From contig CM119265.1 of NCBI GenBank assembly GCA_051294375.1, positions 23,304,776-23,368,775 on the forward strand: 64,000 nucleotides of DNA. The letters are read 5' to 3'. The stretch's first letter is position 1; the number at the start of each line of letters is the position of its first letter. Source of the DNA: Paraspadella gotoi (taxonomy: Eukaryota > Chaetognatha). The notes under the pieces were generated by a model that saw only the letters and a program-made list of their open reading frames with translations, was not told the DNA's origin and made no database searches. The translations under genes and the position numbers were made by a program. Of this stretch, positions 55,638-64,000 are shown piece after piece.

Positions 55638-58600
55638 ACGACGCCTTTGCTTTATCCTTGGCCGGAGTCGGCGACTTTCGATCTTTACTTGGAGCAAAGT
55701 CACGAGGCCATTTTTCAGCTTTACCCTGACGGATCCATAATTGCATTTAATCGGTTCGAGAGGGACTATTAAGGGTTTAATGACAATCTTAGTAATATGA
55801 ATTTTTAATATAAAAATATTAAAACAAAAAGTGGATTTCTTTTTTTTAAAGTACCCACTTCAAAGGGATGCCGCTGTGTCGGTACAACACCCCCGACATC
55901 GTCGTTTCTCCGGACAAAGAGAAGAGAGAGAAAAAGGGCGACGATGATGACAGCAGCTCCGAATCGGACAGCGATGATTCTGACAGTTCTAACGGTGATG
56001 ACAGCGATGATAGTGGCAGTAACAAAAAGAACAAAGAATCCAACAAACACGTCATTCCAATGAGAGTCAAGGGGTGAGAAAAAATGAATAAAAAGATTTC
56101 CGATGACTGGGTAAAACTTAAGATTCCTAAATTAATTTTATTTAGGTTTGTCTGTGCTGGGATGAATCGTTTGACTGATGGGCACGCTAAAAATGAAAGG
56201 GAAATCATGATGCAATTAAAAAACACGCTACAGGGTGCTAGTGCCATGGAAGACGTTCCATTGGCGGTGAGGCATGTGGTCGTACTTAAGTACTTATTTC
56301 AAACTAGTCTGTTTTATTCTACAAAGCCAATATTGAATTACCTGACTGAAAGGTTCCAGATGCCGATGATCTTGTTATTTTTGCGGGAATGTGCAACGGT
56401 ACCATCGTTTTGGTTGATGCAATAAATTATGTTATGGATGAGCCCGTTCAGGTAAGAATTTTCTGGAAGATTTAAAAAAACATTAAAAAAGAAAGAAAGA
56501 AGAAAAATTCGTTTTTAAGCTTCTGGTTTATTTAACCCTTAGGCTCATAAGCATACTATCAGTAAGATGTTTCTTTCAAAAGCTAACAAAAAACTGGAAG
56601 ACTTTTATTTGTGTCATTTTGAGCACATTGTAACTGTTGGAACAGAAGTTGCAGGTGACTACAACTACGACTACAACTGACTACAACAATTCATAACCGT
56701 GACAATTTAAAATATATAGACGGACCGCGCTATGTTAAGATTTGGACTGTTACCTACAGTTTAGTTAAAGTGGAAGCCCCTCCGCATCTCAAGGGACGGG
56801 CAGCAGAAAGGCAAGGATTTCATTTTTAAACAGATTATTATATGTTTAACAGCTTTTAGCAGCTTTTAATACACTGATTGTTTTTAAAAAGTGGCTCGTT
56901 AACTTTTAAGATATTTTTTCTTGCCAAAATATAGATTTATTTTAAAATAAAAACTTAATTTCATTAATCTCATTAATTTCATTAATTTAAAAATTATTTT
57001 AAAATTACTAGTGATAAATAAAATAGTTTGATTTACCATTGAAAATTGTATAAATCGATGGAACGAACAACCTTTTCCTTTGCTGCAAGGTTTCTACGTC
57101 GTGGCCCCAAGTACTTTCGTCAGATCAACCTTGCAGTCTTGCAAGAATTTAACCTGGGAAACTTAACTCCGAAATTAATAAAGATGATGGGCAATGTATT
57201 GGCCTATACAAGGACAAACACCTTCAACCTTGAGATGTACTCCATCAAAAGTCCTGGTGGGAATTGAGGGGATGAGATGGAATTAAACGCTTTTTTTAAT
57301 GAAAAAGATCGATACACCAATTTGATTTTTCTAATTAAATTTTTTTTTTCATTTAAAAATACTAAAAAAAGTTCATTAGAATAGTTGCCTTCTGAACATT
57401 TAGGTATTATCATGTCTGAAAGTAAGTAAAGGTAAATGGTTAAAGGACTAAATTATAAGTTTTGGCTAAAATAAATTAAATCCAGCTCTTTCTCAGCTCA
57501 GGTCTCAGCTCTTATTATATTTTTGCATATTTTTTTTTCTTTTGTAGTCTAGTTATACAGTTGGTGAATATCTAAATATCATTATTATTTAAGTATGGAT
57601 GTGTAAGCAAATTTTTCATCCCATTTCTGTTTTTACTTTATTTGTCTCATTCTTGTCATCATGGCATTTTCAAATCGAATCAAAAATTAATAATACCTAT
57701 TTTATGAATTATTCAAATCACAAATCGCAGAAAATTGTTTTGATCATTGATAAAAGTTGGTACTAGTTTGGGATTTCTCTGTCAAAAAATTTTACTTCAA
57801 GCAATAAATTCAGGTCTAGTTTTATTCGCATGTTATATCAACCTGTATATTTCTTTCAGGTATAAAAATGAATTATAAAAGAACTATAGTTAAAAACTCA
57901 CTTGAAAAACGAAAAAAAAACAATTCTTATGGCCAACGGGTCCAACGGGTTTCATGAAAAAACATTCGATCATGTTGGAGGTGAGAATGAGTAATGATCA
58001 CAAGGCGAAGAAATCGATGCATTAGTTTTAATCATGAATTGATAAGTTATTGTTAAATCTAATTCAATCTATTAGGTCCTCATTCCGACTAATTCAAAAT
58101 TCAAGCTTCTACTATTTGGAAATATCTACTGGAGACTCTTCCAAAGTAAAAATTAGAATTTTTTTTCTCACAAAGCAATTCAAATAATTTTCCGAGATTT
58201 AAAATTGATTTACAACGCTTCAGGGACGAAATGGTAGAACTGGGATCGAGTGAGAGATCAAGGATCGGGAATCGAGCGAAGATATCGTCGGGGATCGAGC
58301 GAGAGATCAAGGATCGGGGATCGAGCGGAGATTTCGTCAGAGATCAAGCGAGATTTCATCGGGGATCGAGCGAGAGATCAAGGATCGGGGATTGAGTGAA
58401 GATTTCATCGGGGATCGAGCGAGAGATCGGGAATCGACCCGGGATTTCGTCAGGGACCTAGCGAGAGATCAAGGATCGGGGATCGAGCGGAGATTTCGTC
58501 TTCAACCTGCGTCAGATGTAGACGACGATCTGTTCTTCCGAGAGTTCGCGCCCAACGCCTCCTTTGCGAATCATTTGGGGCGATTGAGCAGACTTTTTAA

Positions 58601-61431
58601 ACTGCGTCAGATCTAGATGACGATATTTTTTCAGCCGTTTGTGTCCTCCTGCTCATTTCCAAATAAAGTTTGCGGTACGTCGACTTGATGGCATACGAAA
58701 CTGGGAACGTTTTGGACGCGCATTCATTCAACTCATCCTTAAACTATTGTTTTTCGAAACTGTAATTTCAATATTTTGATACCTGTGTTTTGATAAGTGA
58801 ATTCTGAAAATGAAGCTTTTTTATAGGTTGAGAATGAACTTTAACGACTTTAATTAATTTTTTTAAATTTTTTTTTATCTAAAACGAAATGTGCTATGTG
58901 TTGGTAAAAGTTGTATTTTTTTAATGAACGACAAAATTTTTTTTGCATGAAATGAACTTAAATGAAATGAAATGAAATGAACCACAAATTATTCTGCTAC
59001 AATATCATTACGGGTTTGCTTCATTTTGTCTTACAATCAGAAAGAGCTGGATTATACCACGGTTTTAGATTACTATTTATTTCATATTTCATATTTCATA
59101 TTTCATATTGGTTTTCAGAAGGCAACTGTAAAGGGATGGCCATTATGAGAAAAGAAAGCGTTTTTACTTTTTTTTTAAATGTCTTCATTAATAAAAGACA
59201 ATACTGGGTCAAACATAAATGGATATTTTTTTTTTCGGCGCGGTTGAAGGTCATGAGGGAGATTTGGTCAGATATCTGGAGCCTCGATATGGAGATGAAC
59301 ATCTCGCCGAACCAACATGTCTGGATTCGAACCCGACTCTAATGCTGTTTTTGTCAACATCGGAAGGAGGTCGTTATTTTGTTAATCTTCGTAAACTTTT
59401 GCCGCTCTTGAATCTTCCTAACATCGACATATGCCGGTTCTATCCTAAAATTGACTTACAATCGAATTTTGTAAATCTTTATCATTAATATTAAGAACAG
59501 TAGTTATGAATAAATGACGTCGACAACCATAATAGTGTGATGGCATAAAGTTTTTTTTAAACTCAAACGAGATTAAGCAAAAACTAACAAATATTTAGTG
59601 ACCGTCCTACTTTACGCCGATCGAAACTTAATTTGAAGAGTGAAAACTTGTAAGTTTCTTTGTTAACCCTCTTATATCAAAATTCCAAAATTCGTTTTAA
59701 CAGGCTTCTTGAAAATATGGAACAGTCAAAATATATTGTTGCGTAACATTTATTTTGAGAAAGATTATCTATATGGAGCCGGATTTATCAACAAGAAAGG
59801 TTCTCAATTTCAAAATATTATAAGCATCTTCGTTAACAGAAAAAAAATATTATTAACATTAACATAAAGGTTTTTTTTCATTTTAACACTGACTAGCATT
59901 TTTGTTAATAAAAAAGTTGATTAGCAACCTTCTTCGAGCTTCGAACTATAAATACATACTAGATAGTGATTTTTGGCTTTTTAATTCATTTCTAATCACA
60001 CTAACTTTGCGCAACCCGAAGGCGACCTCCTAGTCAGTTACGACGGCATTTTCCTCTGCATCCCCGGCGAGGCTTACCACACGCCCTTCGTGGTGGAGGA
60101 CATGCTTCAGGACGATTCTCCCTTTGTGATGGATGACGAAAGCGCGGATCCACTTCCAACTATGGTCAGTAGGCCGGAACAGGTTGAAAACTAGAAGTTC
60201 TCTCAAATAAATAATGATAAAGTGACTGTTAGAGAATATGAAAATAAAAATAATTTTAAAAAATTATCTTATTAATAAGCGCACGGAAGCATTTAAAGAT
60301 TATTTTATTACTATATAAAGTTAAAAATTTTTTTGAATTTTTCAATTTTTTTTAATGGATTCTGATAGAGCTTTAAAAGTTAGATGAAGGTTATTAATAC
60401 AAAATTTTAAAATTTTTTTTGTTTTATTGATAAAAATTTTAAAAACTATAAAAATTCAGCCAATGATGATGATGATGATGATTTTTTTAACGTTTTTTCT
60501 GTTTTTTAACCAATTTCTTGTCAAAATTTTTAAAAATTGTAGTACTAACTTTCATTTTAACTTTTAAGCTCTATAGGAATCCGTTCTTAAAAACTAATTT
60601 TTAAAAAAAAAATTTTTGTCATTTGTTATATATTTAATAAATATTTAAAAGCTTCAGTGCAACAACCTAATGAACTAATTCAAAAAGTTACATTGAAAAT
60701 CGATTTAGTAATAGAAGGAAAAAAGGAATTTTTTGAGAGAATTAAAAGTTTATAAAAAGTGTTCAATTTTGACCCGCCTTAATGGTCAGCGGTTGGGCCT
60801 TATTTTTCCAGAATGCCCCATTTTATCTTAAATTCGGAATTAGCTTAATTTTTTTTACTTTAAGATTAAGTTAGAAGTTAGGGTTAAGGATTATGTTAAG
60901 GATAAAGTTAGTGTAGTAGCATTGTAGCACTGAGACAACTGTTGTCTAAGGTTAATTTGACGGGTCCTTTGACTTGATGCTGACTTCACTAGCTCAATCT
61001 ACAAAATCTCAACGCAATCTTTTTTCTTCACTTTAAAAGTTCTTTTACTTTGAGAATTTTTTAAAGTAAGTTAACACAAGTTTTTGGTTGACAAAAATAG
61101 TGACAAATAATTTATTAACTTGGAGCAAAAGTGTTAAAGAACATTTACAAAATTATAGAGTCAAAATAAAATTTTAGAAAGTTTAGAAATAATTATTAAG
61201 TTCTCTCCGATGCTATTTTATATTTTAATTTTATATCTTTGCTCAAGGGGAGGGGGTCGAGAATTGATTGGTGGACGGCCTCGTCGGAAAACGCGGCCGT
61301 CCTCCAATCATCACCTGACGTGTTGTCAGACGCGCGGAAACGCCTTTTTCAAAGTCCACATTCTTTAACAACGACAACAACAACTAGAATCCCGACCCCT
61401 TTCTTACGATCGTTTTTACGTGAGATGCGAA

Positions 61432-61501
<70 letters not shown>

Positions 61502-62927
61502 AGAGGAGGAGGGAGAGAGGTTGAAAGGAGAGATATTTTGAGAGAGAGTGGGAAAACATCCGGGACGGACTGGGGCAGCTGTGAAAATTAGGACGAGAGA
61601 GAGGAAAGCGAGAAGACGAATGGGAGGACGACGACGAGACGGAGGCCTTTTCCTTATAGTTAGGGTTACGGATTCGCATTTAAGGCTAAAGAAAAGGTTT
61701 AAGGTTTAGGGTTCAGCATTAGCAGAAATGGGCCGTTCTGGGAAAATAGTGCCAGCTTATACTTTATACATTCACAGAAAGGAAAGGCAGCTACGAGGCG
61801 CATAGAAGATCTTCCTTCCGTCGTAGTTTGTTCCGGAGAAAGGAAAAAGATCGAGGCGGGACTGGTGCAAACAGTTAGGTCGATTGTAAAGACGAAGATG
61901 TAATTGCGTAAAGACCTAAACTGGGGGAAAACAAACAATTTACTAACTGGATGTCGTTATATTTAAATTCAGTCTTCTGAAAGGAGGATCGTGAGGAAAG
62001 ATTATGAATCTGGTGAAGCCATGATGCTTCAACTAGAGAAGAAAAAGAAGGTGGAGGAGGAAGAAGAAGAAGTTGATGGATACTATGGGCCCTTTGGATA
62101 TTTTTACAAACGAGTGAGAATGATTAGCTTTAAAATGACTGTTATATAAGTAATTGTGGAGATTTCAAAGTGCAGACACTATGTCTGGAGGTAAAAATAT
62201 GTTGTTTTGTTTTTTAGGTCGTCATTGACGCTGATAAATCATGGTCAGAAGGTTTATGTAAGTGTAAAAAAAAATGTTGTCGATAACTTTTATTGAGGAA
62301 CGATCTACAACTTATGTTTTCTTCTGTAGTTTAATATAATAATTTACTTATAACTAGTGATTGTAATACCGAGAAGTTTATATTTTATTTAAAACTTTCG
62401 TTACAAATTCCTATTTTCTTTTTCTCATACTTAAGCTAAAGTAAGAAGCCACTACGTGGAACTTGTAGAAAAACTCCCGAAAAGAATGACGAAAGATAAT
62501 AGAAGAGCCTACAAACATTATGAGTTTTGTATCATGAAGGTAACAAAAAGGGGCCTATAGTAATATAAAATGTCTGCCATGATGTGAAATAAATAACTAT
62601 CATTTAATTAAATAATCAAAATAAAGCTAAATAAAAAAGAAAAAATAACCTCGAATTAAAGTTTAATTTTCTGTATATAACTTTATATTTTGATTATTTA
62701 TTTTTCTAAGGCTTTAGAATTTTTGGATGAAAAACTGATGTTTCCTCACCACAAAAGTACTGACGAACACTTTTTCGTTCCTATGGCAGGTACGATCAGG
62801 AGAATCAGTACGATCAGTAGAATCAGTACGATCAGTAGAATCAGTACGATCAGTAGAATCAGTACGATAAGTAGAATCAGTACGATCAGTAGAATCAGTA
62901 CGATCAGTAGAAACAGCACGATCAGAG

Positions 62928-62976
<49 letters not shown>

Positions 62977-63235
62977 ATAGACAATAGACAATATTAATTA
63001 CTTGCGGCTTTAGGCACCTTGAGGGCCTTTAAAAGCTACCTATTTCTCTAGAATATTTACAAATTTTAATTGACTTTGAAACAAAAGTGTATCGCACTTC
63101 TAACTACAGTCGGTTGAACAAACTTCATGAAACCTCTCCAATTGAAAATGAACACAGATTCGCTCCTTTCCTAGTATTTCCCAACCCAGAAGTAGTTCTA
63201 TCGGAGATATATTGGTTTGAATGGGATTAAAAGAA

Positions 63236-63283
<48 letters not shown>

Positions 63284-63881
63284 TATCGTTATTATCACCA
63301 TTAGGTATTTCGTCTCACGCACTTGCAATATCAAATCTATTGTCTCAATTTTTTTTTCTCAAAAATAATGTTTTTGTCGCCCCGAATTGCCTCGTTCGGT
63401 TATCCCTTTGCTTTCCTTTCTTTTCCCCTTTCTTCTCCTCAGATTACGAGATCAACCAGAAGATGCTGGACAAACTCCAGAAATTGATCGAGGACGAAGA
63501 GAAGAGATTGACTCGTGAGACGACGATTCCGCAACCTGTGGTCAGTAGTCTCTCGATTCAGTTTGGTTTATCTCACCTCAGAATCGGACTCATTTTCCCT
63601 CTCACTTATTAACTCCTCTATTTGTTTAGACATTGTTTGCGACAATAAATGTATATTTACTAGTCTAGGGTGCGCTGTAAATTTTATTAAGTAATCGAAT
63701 CACTTATACCGGCGCTGTTCTTTTGTCATACAGGAGCAACGAGTGCGCAACCTGCGCGCTTTGGCGTTGGCCCCAGAGGGCGACGAAGCTCTCGAACAAA
63801 AGTCTCGGTACCCGATTTCCGTCATAAGGGCAGAGATGGGTTCGCTTCGATACCCGGCCACCTTCAGGGATCATATTTATG
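55638..63881 (+). CDS. WD-repeat gene, exons 9-23 of the placed series
   Basis: Exons 55,638-55,753; 55,852-56,073; 56,146-56,266; 56,353-56,451; 56,543-56,654; 56,720-56,810 (GC donor GCAAGG); 57,090-57,256; 60,022-60,164; 61,973-62,113; 62,218-62,257; 62,436-62,539; 62,711-62,789; 63,443-63,540; 63,734-63,881. All junction phases agree. Propeller-like strands come first (LYPDGSIIAFN, DLVIFAGMCNGTIVLVDA, RYVKIWTV, GDLLVSYDGIFLCIPG), with an acidic Asp/Ser linker in the second exon. A charged helical part follows (RRIVRKDYESGEAMMLQLEK, MLDKLQKLIEDEEKRLT). The gene continues past the window. WD proteins with helical tails are common in cilia and flagella, but I could not assign a named family. 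Confidence 0.8.
58230..58505. repeat. GATCGAGCGAGAGATCAAGG minisatellite
   Basis: Degenerate tandem units alternating gatcgagcgagagatcaagg, atcggggatcgagcg and gagatttcgtc. Confidence 0.85.
59270..59345 (-). repeat. tRNA-like B-box sequence
   Basis: The minus strand has GGGTTCGAATCC, a perfect B box, flanked by GAGTC and AGACATG. No convincing A box is present. A plus-strand open frame over it (59,219-59,488) is out of phase with the WD gene. Confidence 0.35.
60165..61088. other. AT-rich intron sequence
   Basis: Nothing beyond a short GAT run near 60,466. Confidence 0.6.
61089..61665. mobile_element. LTR-like repeat, family 2, second copy
   Basis: Homologous to 21,243-21,770, starting TGACAAATAATTT, with a (GA)n expansion at 61,436-61,500. 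It breaks off at CCTTATAG, without the 56-bp tail seen at 21.8 kb. It lies in an intron of the WD-repeat gene. Confidence 0.6.
62790..62935. repeat. 18-bp minisatellite at a splice donor
   Basis: About eight units of GTACGATCAGTAGAATCA beginning exactly at the GT of the donor of the exon ending 62,789. Confidence 0.95.
62934..62973. repeat. (GA)n microsatellite
   Basis: GA run directly after the 18-bp array, followed by tagacaa repeats. Confidence 0.95.
63237..63281. repeat. (GA)n microsatellite
   Basis: GA run in the intron before the exon at 63,443. Confidence 0.95.
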
Positions 63882-64000
63882 GTGAGTCCAATTAAAGAGA
63901 TCATATTCATATCTCTCCAATTCCATATTTTTAGTTCCACCAATTCTCTCACAGCTCTGCTAGACTTTCATATACTTTTCTACCTTATGAAGTGATACAA

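Larger units (their letters stand above)
57257..60021. other. 2.8-kb intron
   Basis: AT-rich intron of the WD-repeat gene. It holds the minisatellite at 58,230-58,505, short aaatg and catattt runs near 58,960 and 59,090, and the tRNA-like block near 59,300. Confidence 0.7.

Noticed and set aside
58230-58505. CRISPR-like array
   Set aside because: The repeats are contiguous and degenerate without unique spacers, in a eukaryotic intron; this is a minisatellite.
59219-59488. 90-codon plus-strand frame inside the WD gene's intron, with a GHEGD-like start
   Set aside because: Using its acceptor leads to an immediate stop in the required phase, while 57,256 to 60,022 joins in phase without it; it also overlaps a tRNA-like block.

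Overview
The window is nuclear DNA from a metazoan, most likely an invertebrate; the species cannot be read from the sequence. It has short spliceosomal exons in AT-rich introns, abundant GA/CT microsatellites, TG...CA long terminal repeats (LTRs), Ty3/gypsy gag and pol remnants, PolB-type polymerase fragments and a DNA transposon. It is a draft assembly with five N gaps (7,241-7,478; 15,760-15,784; 19,335-20,125; 24,625-24,649; 48,077-48,086). The stretch around 24.3-32.2 kb looks like unpolished read sequence.

Two host genes are supported by phase-consistent splicing. At 0.24-1.22 kb is a small four-exon gene for a two-transmembrane protein resembling the CD225/dispanin family. From about 33.8 kb to the right edge is one large plus-strand gene with WD-repeat character in its first part and a charged, helical C-terminal part. 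Twenty-three exons were placed and every junction within the main model keeps phase. Its 18-kb intron (37.3-55.6 kb) holds most of the mobile DNA. Its upstream exons probably lie in a segment present twice (21.8-24.6 and 30.0-32.2 kb).

The rest is a nest of mobile elements dominated by one Ty3/gypsy-like family. Its LTRs are about 390-440 bp (TGTAAC...GCTACA), a polypurine tract GGGGGAGGG abuts the 3' LTR, and a TGGCGACC primer-binding site follows the 5' LTR. Between integrase and the 3' LTR this family carries an extra gene in antisense orientation. That gene has a TATTTAAA promoter next to the 3' LTR, a signal-peptide exon, two Cys/Trp-containing exons, a long Pro/Ser-rich exon, a Thr- or Asp-rich repeat exon and a possible membrane-anchor exon. 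Copies or parts lie at 10.4-13.7 (A), 14.5-19.2 (B), 25.3-29.1 (C), 45.1-48.1 (D2) and 48.1-51.1 kb (D1). A short derivative at 15.7-18.0 kb, bounded by a TTTA target duplication, still has the antisense promoter between gag and the 3' LTR, which shows that the promoter travels with the element.

Other mobile DNA: a 3.25-kb transposon with long diverged terminal inverted repeats and an 8-bp target duplication that splits an integrase gene (40,720-43,966); gag remnants on both strands; two PolB fragments (5.6-6.6 and 54.7-55.1 kb); a second LTR-like repeat (21.2 and 61.1 kb); SINE-like sequences; and several minisatellites.
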